NCBI RefSeq assembly: GCF_027587175.1
Contig: NZ_JAPCID010000001.1
Span: forward strand, 124,001-188,000
Direction: 5' to 3'
Origin: Solirubrobacter deserti
GTDB lineage: Bacteria; Actinomycetota; Thermoleophilia; Solirubrobacterales; Solirubrobacteraceae
Length of the DNA stretch: 64,000 nucleotides
Shown here: positions 56,986 through 64,000 of the stretch, piece after piece
Position numbering within the stretch: position 1 is the first letter of the stretch
How the letters are laid out: every line of letters starts with the position of its first letter
Translations under genes and position numbers: made by a program
The notes under the pieces: model-generated
Databases searched by the model: none
What the model was told of the DNA's origin: nothing
What the model saw: the letters and a program-made list of their open reading frames with translations, nothing else

Positions 56986-58356
56986 AACCCTTCCCCGCAA
57001 CCGCGGCAGGAAGCGGCGCGGCTTGGAGTGGCGGGCGGTGAACTCGTCCCACTCCGCCTGACGGCGCGGCCCCAGGTGGGCGCGGACCTCGTCGTCGCCG
57101 CGGCGATAGGGCCGCGCCGCCGGCGCGAGGATCTGGTCGTGCAGCGTCTGGCCGCCGCTCGGGGCCTTGGACCAGATGCTGAACGTGACCGCGAGCAGTT
57201 CCAGCGGATCGTCCGCCTCGTGCAGCGCGTTGGTGAGCGCGAACGCCAGCGCCTCGTCGAAGCGCTGGTGCCCGGTGGCGTCGCGCAGGCGCTCGATCGC
57301 GTCGAAGTAGCCGTCGAGCGTCTGCGGTGAGACGAGCTCGCGGGCGACGATCTGCAGCAGCTCTTCGGCGCGCAACGGCGGCACGTCGTGGGTGGGCGCG
57401 AGCGCGCGCGCCGCGATCCGGCCCCACGCGTCGAAGCGGTGCGTCGGCCCCGGCCGGCGCGCTGCGGCGTACCACGCGCAGTACGCGGGCAGCTCGAGGT
57501 GGTTCGGCAGGCCGCGCAGCGCGAGCGCGAGCGGGTCGCCCTTGTCGAGCTCGCCGTCGAGCGGCTGCTCCATCAGCAGCGCCTGCGCGCGCTTGACGTC
57601 GAGCTCCGGCGGGCGCCGCTCAGCGTCGTGGAACACGCGCAGGAGCTCCGCGTACTCGTCCTTCGTACTCGGCCCGTCTTCGCCCCACAGCGCGCGCACG
57701 TCGGCGACCGCGTGCGGGTCGAGCATCAGCAGCGTCTTCGCGGACTGCGCGCGCCGCTCCGGGTAGCGATCGACCACCGCCCACAGGTAGACGGACATCA
57801 CCGCGAGGCTCGGGTGCGCGGTCGCACGCTGCTTGAGCGCCACGATCGCCGCGTCGTTCTGGCACAGCTCGCGCAGCCGCGGGCGCAGCGAGACGTCGGT
57901 CGCAACCCGGTCCGCGAGCTGCTCGGCGACCGAGCCGATCAAGGGGTCCAGCAGCGCCTGGCGCCCGATCTCGGTCAGCGCGTGCTGCACCGTGTCGAGC
58001 TCGAAGCCCTCCACGATCACCGCCGCCGCCCGCGCGTCGGCGTCCGGGTCGACGCCGAGCAGCCCGAGCTCCACGCCCGCCGCGAGCAGCGTGCCGCTCT
58101 CGGGCGTGCCCCGCGCGGCCTCGACCTGCTCCAGCCACGGCTCGAGCGTCTGCGCGGACGGCTTGGTCGGGGCGTGCACGCCCACGAACGGGACGTCCTC
58201 GGGCAACTCGTCCAGCAGCGGGAGCACGTGCGCCAGCGCGGTCTCGGCGAGCAGCCGCGAATCCGCGCCGGCCGGCATCCTCCGGGCCTGGCCGTGCAGG
58301 TCCAGCCACGCCGGAAGCGCCTCGCGATCCGCTTGTTGCCACTCCGCCGTGGTCAT
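56980..58356 (-). CDS. Helical protein of unknown function, paired with the next upstream gene
   Basis: A 458-residue soluble protein, almost entirely helical and rich in Ala, Leu and Asp, with no signal or membrane segment. It has the look of a repeat-helical or GTPase-associated scaffold (LGLLGVDPDADARAAAVIV, HPSLAVMSVYLWAVVDRYPE, and a basic C-terminus RHSKPRRFLPRLRGRVR). Its ATG overlaps the upstream gene by 4 bases, so the two work together. The pair may be related to the GAP1-type proteins of actinobacterial GTPase/conflict clusters, but this is a weak resemblance. Confidence 0.55.
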   Translation of the reverse strand: MTTAEWQQADREALPAWLDLHGQARRMPAGADSRLLAETALAHVLPLLDELPEDVPFVGVHAPTKPSAQTLEPWLEQVEAARGTPESGTLLAAGVELGLLGVDPDADARAAAVIVEGFELDTVQHALTEIGRQALLDPLIGSVAEQLADRVATDVSLRPRLRELCQNDAAIVALKQRATAHPSLAVMSVYLWAVVDRYPERRAQSAKTLLMLDPHAVADVRALWGEDGPSTKDEYAELLRVFHDAERRPPELDVKRAQALLMEQPLDGELDKGDPLALALRGLPNHLELPAYCAWYAAARRPGPTHRFDAWGRIAARALAPTHDVPPLRAEELLQIVARELVSPQTLDGYFDAIERLRDATGHQRFDEALAFALTNALHEADDPLELLAVTFSIWSKAPSGGQTLHDQILAPAARPYRRGDDEVRAHLGPRRQAEWDEFTARHSKPRRFLPRLRGRVR

Positions 58357-59582
58357 TCACGTCCCTCCTGCTTGAGCGACTCCTCGAGCTCCGCGAGCGA
58401 GATCCCGAGCTCCACTTCCTCGATGACCTCTTCCTCGGGCTCCGGCTCTGCCAGCTCCGGCAGGCTCTCATCGGGCGTGACGCTCTCGGTCTTGAGCTCC
58501 GACAGCAGATTCGACCACGCGTCCACGTCCGGCAGCGGCTCCTCCGCGGCCTCCTCGGCCGGCTCGACGTCGAACGGCACCTCGATCACGACGTCGTCCG
58601 GGATCGGCTGGCCGGGCGCGATCGGCTCCTCGTCGACGGCCGGCTCGAACGGCACGGAGATGATCTCGTCGTCGCGAATCACGAACTCGTCGTCCACGGG
58701 TTCCGCCTCTTCCACTTCGGGTTCTGGTTCAGTCGCGTCCGGCGCTTCGTCCGCTTCCTCGACGACCTCGGCCTCGAGGATCTCCTCGGGCTCGGGTGCG
58801 ATCACCTCGGGCAGCGGCGGCTCCTCGCGCAGGACGAGCGCGGTGCCCGGCAGCGCGGTGTGGAGCGGCAGCGCAGCGGCGGCGCGGGCGGCCTCGTGCA
58901 CGTGGCCGGCCGCCGCGAGCTCGGTGATGAGCTGGAGCGCGAGCGGAAGCTGGTGCGGAGCGATCAGGTCGGTGGCGCCCCCGTGCACGGCGAGGGCGAG
59001 GCCGTCGGCGTCCTCGAGGCGGGCCACCGCGTCCAAGAGCACGCCGCGCCGCGCCAGCTCGAGCGCGACGCGCGCGTAGAAGCTGGGCGGGAGCTCGCAG
59101 GGCTCGGTGGTGTCGATTCCGCCCTCGGCGACGCGGATGCGCACGTCCTCGTCACCGGCCGTCGAGAACGTGATCCGCTCGCCGCCGGGAAGCGCGTGGG
59201 TGATCCAGGCGATCCAGGCCTCCGGGTCGGGCCCGGTGAAGACGACCGGCCCGGCCAGCGCCGCGTCGAGCAGGCGGGTCGCGACGCCTGGTGGGGCGTC
59301 GGCGAGGAAGCCGAAGTCGGGCGCGCGGGTCTCGAGCGGTTCGAGCTCGCCGGGGTTCTCGCGCCAGACGACGTCGATCGCGTGCACGCCGGCGAGGTCC
59401 GCGACGGCGTGGGTGAAGTCGTCGATGCGCCGGGCGGCGACCAGGCCGACTCCTTCGACCTCGCGCACGAGCAGGCCTTCGCGCGCCGGGACGGCCGCGA
59501 GCAGCCGGGAAGGGTCCAGCGCTTCGCTGGAAGCGAGGACCTGATCGGAGTCGAAGTACGCCTGCGGGTGGCCCTGCGCCAC
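58353..59582 (-). CDS. Two-part protein: GAP1-like N-domain and long acidic tail
   Basis: A 409-residue protein. Residues 1-240 are a folded domain with QAYFDSDQVLASSE, RAPDFGFLADAPPGVATRL, WIAWITHALPGGERITFST and LARRGVLLDAVARLEDADG, a pattern I associate weakly with the N-terminal domain of GTPase-associated protein 1. Residues 255-409 are extremely acidic, with repeats of EEP, EVV and PEPEE and a final amphipathic helix (LSLAELEE-like), suggesting a disordered arm that binds a basic partner. GTG 59582 lies 6 bases after TACGGT. Function unknown. Confidence 0.55.
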   Translation of the reverse strand: MAQGHPQAYFDSDQVLASSEALDPSRLLAAVPAREGLLVREVEGVGLVAARRIDDFTHAVADLAGVHAIDVVWRENPGELEPLETRAPDFGFLADAPPGVATRLLDAALAGPVVFTGPDPEAWIAWITHALPGGERITFSTAGDEDVRIRVAEGGIDTTEPCELPPSFYARVALELARRGVLLDAVARLEDADGLALAVHGGATDLIAPHQLPLALQLITELAAAGHVHEAARAAAALPLHTALPGTALVLREEPPLPEVIAPEPEEILEAEVVEEADEAPDATEPEPEVEEAEPVDDEFVIRDDEIISVPFEPAVDEEPIAPGQPIPDDVVIEVPFDVEPAEEAAEEPLPDVDAWSNLLSELKTESVTPDESLPELAEPEPEEEVIEEVELGISLAELEESLKQEGRE

Positions 59583-59588
59583 CCCAAG

Positions 59589-59594
59589 ACCGTA
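59589..59594 (-). promoter_or_regulatory. -10 box of a leaderless promoter for the acidic-tail gene
   Basis: TACGGT on the minus strand, 6 bases before GTG 59582. Confidence 0.45.
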
Positions 59595-59608
59595 CCCGGA
59601 CGAGGCCG

Positions 59609-59614
59609 TAAGCT
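59609..59614 (+). promoter_or_regulatory. -10 box of a leaderless promoter for the LysE exporter
   Basis: TAAGCT, 6 bases before TTG 59621 and 9 bases before ATG 59624. With the box at 59589-59594 it makes a compact divergent pair. Confidence 0.4.
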
Positions 59615-59620
59615 TGCCGA

Positions 59621-60226
59621 TTGATGCTGTGGGCGTTCCTGCCGATCGCGGTGCTCGTGACCATCACGCCGGGCGCGGCGACGGCGATGGTGCTCCGCAG
59701 CGCGCTGCGCGGCGGGTTCCGTGCCGGGGTGCTGACGATCGCCGGCAACTCGGTCGGCGTGGTGACATGGGCGCTGTTGTCGATCGCCGGGATCTCGGCG
59801 CTCGTGGCGGCGTCCGAGGTCGCGTTCGCGGCGCTCAAGCTCGCCGGCGCAGCCGTCCTGGTCTATCTCGGCGTGCAGTCGCTGCGGCGTGCGGGCGCTG
59901 CGGTCGAGGCTCCGGAACGCACGCAGCGACCGTTCCGCGACGGCCTCGTGACGTCGCTCGCGAACCCGAAGCTCGCCGTGTTCTTCGTGGCGCTGTTCCC
60001 GCAGTTCGTCGGTCCGGACTCCAGCGTCCTCGCGACGACGCTGTTGATGGCGGCGCTGATCGTCGCGTTCGACTGCGTCTGGTACAGCGCGCTCGCGGTG
60101 CTCGCCAGCCGGGCCAAGGCGGGGTTCATGGCCAGCCGCGCCGGGCGGTGGCTCGAGCGGGCCACCGGCGCCGTGCTGATCGGGCTCGGCCTACGGGTCG
60201 CGCTGAGCGGCGACGCTCGCCTGTAG
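59621..60226 (+). CDS. LysE/RhtB-family amino-acid exporter
   Basis: A 201-residue membrane protein with six hydrophobic segments. ITPGAATAMVLRSALRGGFRAG near the N-terminus (the PGP region), then LKLAGAAVLVYLGVQSLRR and FRDGLVTSLANPKLAVFFVALFPQFV, are the LysE/RhtB hallmarks. It would export a basic or neutral amino acid or homoserine lactone; the substrate is unknown. Start is TTG 59621 (fits the -10 box) or ATG 59624. The end overlaps the convergent SDR gene by 36 bases. Confidence 0.87.
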   Translation: MMLWAFLPIAVLVTITPGAATAMVLRSALRGGFRAGVLTIAGNSVGVVTWALLSIAGISALVAASEVAFAALKLAGAAVLVYLGVQSLRRAGAAVEAPERTQRPFRDGLVTSLANPKLAVFFVALFPQFVGPDSSVLATTLLMAALIVAFDCVWYSALAVLASRAKAGFMASRAGRWLERATGAVLIGLGLRVALSGDARL

Positions 60227-60979
60227 CCGCCGCATCCCGGCCAGCCAGCGGTCGTAGTCGGCGCCCTTGCGCCGGTAGAACTCGAGCACCTCGGGGTGCG
60301 GGAGGATCAGGAACGTCTCCGCCTCGAGGCCCGCGAGCACGATCTCGGCCACCTCGTCGGGCTCCAGCACCGCGCCCGCGGCCTTCACGACGGCCCCGGC
60401 GCCGCCCGACCCGTGCAGCAGCTCGGTGTTGACGCCCATCGGGCACAGGCAGCTGACGCCGACTCCGCGCGCGCCGTAGGTCACCGACAGCCACTCGGCG
60501 AACGCGACCGCGGCGTGCTTGGTGACGGCGTACGGCGCGGAGCCGATCTGCGTGATCAGCCCGGCCGCCGACGCGGTGGTGAGGAAGTAGCCCGTCCCGC
60601 GCTCCAGCCAGCCCGGCAGCAGCCGCTCGGCGGCGTAGACGTGCGCGCGCAGGTTGACGCCGAGCGCGAGCTCCCACTCGGCCGCCGCGCCGAGCCCTTC
60701 GCCGACGGCCACGCCCGCGTTGGCGCAGAACAGGTCCACCGGGCCGAACGCGCTCTCGGCGGCGCCGATCAGCGCTTCGGCGTGCGCGGGATCGGCGACG
60801 TCGCAGACGACGGCGAGCGCACCCTCGCCGATCTCGGCCGCGACCGCCTCGGCGCCCGCCTCGTCGAGGTCGGCGACGACCACGCCACGTGCGCCTTCAG
60901 CCGCGAACCTCAGTGCCAGCGCCCGCCCGATCCCGGCCGCGCCGCCCGTGACGACCGCGACCTGATCGGCGAGCCTCAT
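60191..60979 (-). CDS. Short-chain dehydrogenase/reductase
   Basis: A 262-residue classical SDR. The cofactor motif TGGAAGIG is at residues 11-18, ADLDEAG suggests NAD preference, CANAGV follows, and the Ser-Tyr-Lys triad lies in TTASAAGLI and YAVTKHA. The C-terminus carries a 40-residue extension with FILPHPEVLEFYRRKG found in actinobacterial SDRs of unknown substrate. GTG or ATG at 60979 overlaps the helicase stop by 4 bases. Confidence 0.88.
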   Translation of the reverse strand: MRLADQVAVVTGGAAGIGRALALRFAAEGARGVVVADLDEAGAEAVAAEIGEGALAVVCDVADPAHAEALIGAAESAFGPVDLFCANAGVAVGEGLGAAAEWELALGVNLRAHVYAAERLLPGWLERGTGYFLTTASAAGLITQIGSAPYAVTKHAAVAFAEWLSVTYGARGVGVSCLCPMGVNTELLHGSGGAGAVVKAAGAVLEPDEVAEIVLAGLEAETFLILPHPEVLEFYRRKGADYDRWLAGMRRLQASVAAQRDP

Positions 60980-63900
60980 GCAGCGGCGTCTTCGCGCACG
61001 GAACCGCTGTCGCCTTCGTCGGCGGCGGCGGGCGGCTTCTTCTTCGCGCGCGGCTTGCGCTTGGCCGCCGACACCGCGGCCTCGACCGCAGCGGCCGCGG
61101 CCGCGACGGCCGGCGCGGGCTTCGCCTTCGCGGCGGGCTTCTTCTTCGCCGCCGGCTTCTTCTTGGCGGCCGGCTTCTTCTTGGCCGCCGGCTTCTTCTT
61201 GGTCGCGGCCTTCGGCTTCGGCTTCTCGGCCGGAGCGTCGAACAGCGCTTCCTGGGCGGCCGGCGCCTTGGGCTTCGCCGCCGCCTTCGCGCGCGGCTTG
61301 CGCTTGGCCGCCGGCTTCTCGACGACCTCGACGACCTCCGCCGCCGGCTTGCGCGCACGCGGCTTGCGCTTCGGCGCCGCCTCGACGACCTCAACGACCT
61401 CGGCCGCGGGCTTCTTGGCGCGCGGCTTGCGCTTGGGCGCGGGCTTCTCCGCCGCCACCTCGACGACCTCGACGACCTCCGCCGCCGGCTTGCGCGCACG
61501 CGGCTTGCGCTTCGGCGCCGCCTCGACGACCTCAACGACCTCGGCCGCGGGCTTCTTGGCGCGCGGCTTGCGCTTGGGCGCGGGCTTCTCCGCCGCCACC
61601 TCGACGACCTCGACGACCTCCGCCGCCGGCTTGCGAGCACGCGGCTTGCGCCTGCGCGCGGGCGCCTCCTCGGCCGCCACCTCGACGACCTCCACGACCT
61701 CCGCCGCGGGCTTGCGCGCGCGTGGCTTGCGCTTCGGCGCGGCCGACTCCTCCGCCACGGCCTCCACGGTCTCGGGCTCTTCAGCGGCCGGCTTGGCCCC
61801 CCGCCGCGAGCGCGGCTTGCGCTTGGGCGCGTCGGGATCGGCATCGACGGCGCGCCGGCGCGAGCGCCCGCGCGAACGCGGGGCGGCGGCCTCGACCGTC
61901 TCCTCGGCCCCTTCGACCTCCAGCAGCTCGCCGTTCTCCGTCACGGCGGCGGCCGTCACGGCCTCCGGCGCGACGCCCTCCCCGGCGCCCTTGCGACGAC
62001 GGCGGCGCTTGGCCTTGCCGCGACCCTTCGGGAAGTTGCGCAGCAGCTCGCGCGCCAGCGCGGCCGGCTTGCGGGACATCCGCGTGCGGGCGCCGTTGAT
62101 GACCTCGCCCGCCTCGGCGGTGTGCGGGATCGCGGCGGCCAGCAGCGCGGCGCTCAGGCGACGGTCCTGCTGGCGGGCCTGAGCCACGAGCCGGCGCGCG
62201 TTACGCGCGTGGGCGCCCCCGGAGGAGTTGACGAGCAGGCCGAGCAGCCGCTTCGTCTCGGGCCAGCGCTGGACGGCGTACTCCTCGTGGACCTCGCGCG
62301 TCATGTTCGCGCAGCGCCAGATCCAGTTGTTGGCCTGGTCGCGCCGCCCGATCTTCTTCTCGGCCAGCGCCTGCAGGACGACCTTCACGCCCTCCCGCTT
62401 GTCGTCGCGCGGCCAGGACTCGACGAAGTCCAGCGCGCGGTCGAACGCCTCCGCGTCCCGCCCCGAGGCGATCTCCTGCAGCGCACGCAAGCGCAGCTGC
62501 GGGTTCTTGTTGCGGTCGACCGCGGTGATCAGGAACGTGCGTTTGAGCTCGCCGCCCTGGTCGAAGTGCAGCATGGCCCGGGCCCGGCGCCACCCGGTGG
62601 GAGCGACCCGCGCACCCGCCAGCGCCGCCCACTGGACCTGCTCGCCGTAGTCCAGATGCTCGACGGCGATCCGCCAGAGCTCGCGCTCGAAGACCTCGAT
62701 GCGCCGGTTCTCCTCCGCCGTCACCGGCAGGACGCGGCGCTCCACGCGCAAGCGGCGGCCACGGCCGCGCCGCACCGGACCCACGACGATCGCGCCGCCG
62801 CGGTAGACGTCGCGGTCCAGCAACGAGTGCAGCGTCACGACCGGATCGTCGTGCTTGGTCGCCGGATGGACGAAGTCGACGACGATGCCCGCTTCCTTGC
62901 CCTGATGGCGACGCGTGACGCGGCCCACGCGCTGCTGATAGATGCGCTTGGAGGCGGTCGGCGCGAGGTGCATGCAGACTGTCGCGCGCGGCGAGTTCCA
63001 GCCCTCGGCGAGCAGCTGCGCGTTGACCAGCACGTCAATGTCGCCGCGCTCATAGCGCGCGAGGATCGTCGCGAGTTCGCGCTTGGGTGTCTCACCCGAG
63101 ACCGCCTGCGCCTTCATCCCGACGTCCCGGAACGCCTGCGCGACGTTGTACGCGTGACGCACGCCCGCGGCGTACACGACGCCCGGCACGCCGTTGAAGC
63201 GCGTCTTGTAGAGGTCCGCGATCGCCAGGTTGAACGGCAGCTGATCCAACAGCTGGGCCAACATCTCCTGGTCGAACTCGGTGTCCACCTCGCCGCGCCG
63301 GAGCGGCACCTTGGCGATCGTGCGCACGCCCGGACCCGGCGGGATCCGCACGCAGCGCAGCGGCGAGATCACGCCACGGCGCGCGGCCTGCGCGAGGTCG
63401 AAGCGCGACGTCTGCGTCGGGAACAGGTCCGTGACGTGGCGGGCGATCAGCGCGCCCGTCGCGGTCATGCCGACGAAGACGGGGCCGGTCCAGGCGCGGA
63501 TCGCGGCCGAGGTCTTCTCGCCCAGCGCCGTGTGGGCCTCGTCGCAGATGACGATCGAGTACGCGTCCGAGATGCGGCCGGCGTTGCGGACGAACCACTG
63601 GTAGGTCTCGACGGTGACCGGGCCGTTGGCCGTGTCCTGGTGGTCGAGCAGCGGCGGCGCGAGCCGCTTCGCGTAGCCGCGCGTGCGCAGCTCCCCGTTG
63701 AACTGGTCGACCAGGTTGCGGCGGTGGGTGAGGATCAGGACGCCGCCCGTGCGCGAGGCCTCGACGAAGCCGACGGCCGCGACCGTCTTGCCCGCGCCCG
63801 TCGCGTGCTCGAACCAAAAGCGCTTGCCGGCGTTCGGGTCCTCGGGCGCGTCGGCGACGTCCTCGTCCTCCTCGCCCGCGCCCTTGTCCCAGTCCGGCGC

Positions 63901-64000
63901 GTCCTCCTCGACCTCCGGCTCCTCGTCCTCTTCCTCGTCGTCCTCGTCGACCGCGACGACCGGCTCCTCGACCGGCGCGAGCACCGGCTCGGCGATCGGC
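60976..64000 (-). CDS. Superfamily-2 helicase with acidic insert and repetitive basic tail, cut by right edge
   Basis: At least 1007 residues; the frame is open to base 64000, so the N-terminus lies outside. From GTG 63984: an acidic stretch (1-50), Walker A ATGAGKT at 61-67, DEAH box near 147-152, a TATG motif, and QQRVGRVTRR as motif VI, giving a DEAD/DEAH nucleic-acid helicase. A helical middle domain ends near 660. The last 330 residues are a Lys/Arg/Pro/Ala tail: near-perfect 47-residue repeats (KRKPRARKPAAEVVEVVE units) and then KKKPAA six-mers, like histone H1 or mycobacterial nucleoid proteins. The tail probably binds DNA or RNA without sequence preference. Confidence 0.85.
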   Translation of the reverse strand, partial: PIAEPVLAPVEEPVVAVDEDDEEEDEEPEVEEDAPDWDKGAGEEDEDVADAPEDPNAGKRFWFEHATGAGKTVAAVGFVEASRTGGVLILTHRRNLVDQFNGELRTRGYAKRLAPPLLDHQDTANGPVTVETYQWFVRNAGRISDAYSIVICDEAHTALGEKTSAAIRAWTGPVFVGMTATGALIARHVTDLFPTQTSRFDLAQAARRGVISPLRCVRIPPGPGVRTIAKVPLRRGEVDTEFDQEMLAQLLDQLPFNLAIADLYKTRFNGVPGVVYAAGVRHAYNVAQAFRDVGMKAQAVSGETPKRELATILARYERGDIDVLVNAQLLAEGWNSPRATVCMHLAPTASKRIYQQRVGRVTRRHQGKEAGIVVDFVHPATKHDDPVVTLHSLLDRDVYRGGAIVVGPVRRGRGRRLRVERRVLPVTAEENRRIEVFERELWRIAVEHLDYGEQVQWAALAGARVAPTGWRRARAMLHFDQGGELKRTFLITAVDRNKNPQLRLRALQEIASGRDAEAFDRALDFVESWPRDDKREGVKVVLQALAEKKIGRRDQANNWIWRCANMTREVHEEYAVQRWPETKRLLGLLVNSSGGAHARNARRLVAQARQQDRRLSAALLAAAIPHTAEAGEVINGARTRMSRKPAALARELLRNFPKGRGKAKRRRRRKGAGEGVAPEAVTAAAVTENGELLEVEGAEETVEAAAPRSRGRSRRRAVDADPDAPKRKPRSRRGAKPAAEEPETVEAVAEESAAPKRKPRARKPAAEVVEVVEVAAEEAPARRRKPRARKPAAEVVEVVEVAAEKPAPKRKPRAKKPAAEVVEVVEAAPKRKPRARKPAAEVVEVVEVAAEKPAPKRKPRAKKPAAEVVEVVEAAPKRKPRARKPAAEVVEVVEKPAAKRKPRAKAAAKPKAPAAQEALFDAPAEKPKPKAATKKKPAAKKKPAAKKKPAAKKKPAAKAKPAPAVAAAAAAVEAAVSAAKRKPRAKKKPPAAADEGDSGSVREDAAA
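61134..61205 (-). repeat. 18-base tandem repeats encoding KKKPAA
   Basis: Four near-identical 18-base units, GGCTTCTTCTTGGCxGCC on the plus strand, encode Lys-Lys-Lys-Pro-Ala-Ala in the helicase tail. The reading frame is preserved in each copy. Confidence 0.8.
61321..61743 (-). repeat. 141-base tandem repeats in the helicase tail
   Basis: Units start at 61321, 61462 and 61603. The first two are almost identical over 141 bases; the third has diverged. Each encodes 47 residues with two KRKPRA(R/K)KPAAEVVEVVE half-units, so a 69-72-base half-repeat underlies it. Recent duplication with the frame kept. Confidence 0.85.

Noticed and set aside
821-58356. Shared VHAPTK string in the TIM-barrel protein (821-1513) and the unknown protein (56980-58356)
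   Set aside because: Six residues only, with unrelated flanks. Treated as coincidence, although both are unannotated and a profile comparison would settle it.
60296-62182. 628-codon plus-strand frame with AGFFFAAGFFLAAG-type repeats
   Set aside because: It is the antisense shadow of the repetitive basic tail of the helicase; its repeats mirror the KKKPAA and KRKPRA units.
1-64000. Search for tRNA, rRNA, CRISPR, transposases and attachment sites
   Set aside because: No GTTCRA-type T-loop with paired arms, no rRNA-like sequence, no regularly spaced direct repeats outside the helicase tail and no transposase or integrase motifs were found by eye. Small or diverged RNA genes could be missed.

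Overview
The window is a very GC-rich, tightly packed stretch of bacterial chromosome with about 60 protein genes. I see no rRNA, tRNA, CRISPR array, insertion sequence or prophage. Several things point to a free-living, aerobic actinobacterium of the Thermoleophilia / Solirubrobacterales type: the base composition, many GTG/TTG starts, 4-base start/stop overlaps, a delta-60 repeat surface protein, a secreted SpoIID-like protein, an F420/FMN split-barrel protein, a CobA-HemD fusion, and actinobacterial-style promoters placed directly in front of start codons. This placement is inferred from family content, not from a marker gene.

Layout. 1-4916: a nucleotidyltransferase cut by the left edge, a TIM-barrel protein, an HxlR regulator, a PASTA protein and an NfeD-flotillin pair. 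4967-9413: fumarase, two tandem GNAT enzymes, an EamA transporter and an unknown protein. 9393-13071: a 4-base-overlap operon of a TPP decarboxylase (acetolactate-synthase-like), a succinate-semialdehyde dehydrogenase and PdxH. 13133-17561: two exported proteins. 17558-30894: housekeeping and repair genes (MaoC, 5'-3' exonuclease, YchF, PAP2, methylmalonyl-CoA epimerase, lipid kinase, compact FtsH, M20 peptidase, ChrA, RarA) and a catalytically dead aldehyde-dehydrogenase relative.

31141-46553 is the most distinctive part. It looks like a complete scavenging route for 4-hydroxyproline and proline-rich peptides: a three-part D-hydroxyproline dehydrogenase (FAD subunit, small 2Fe-2S subunit, FAD/2Fe-2S subunit), an exported Xaa-Pro dipeptidyl-peptidase, and a long minus-strand run of FadR-type regulator, DapA-family deaminase, proline racemase/hydroxyproline epimerase, PucR regulator and a five-gene peptide ABC importer. 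A shared TTCGACA site sits upstream of three of its promoters. The end product would be 2-oxoglutarate, which the TPP decarboxylase/SSADH pair at 9965-13071 could carry on to succinate.

46625-56829: an orphan permease, a DUF2236 protein, then one long plus-strand operon for tetrapyrroles and cytochrome c: precorrin-2 dehydrogenase, MoaB, CcmABCD, HemA, HemC, CobA-HemD, a SAM hydrolase and BirA. 56830-64000: a structured intergenic segment, two linked genes of unknown function, a LysE exporter, an SDR enzyme, and a superfamily-2 helicase with a long repetitive basic tail that runs off the right edge.

No gap between genes reaches 300 bases; the largest (30895-31140) holds a terminator, a long inverted repeat and a promoter. 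Gene functions come from motif reading and recalled families. No database search was run.
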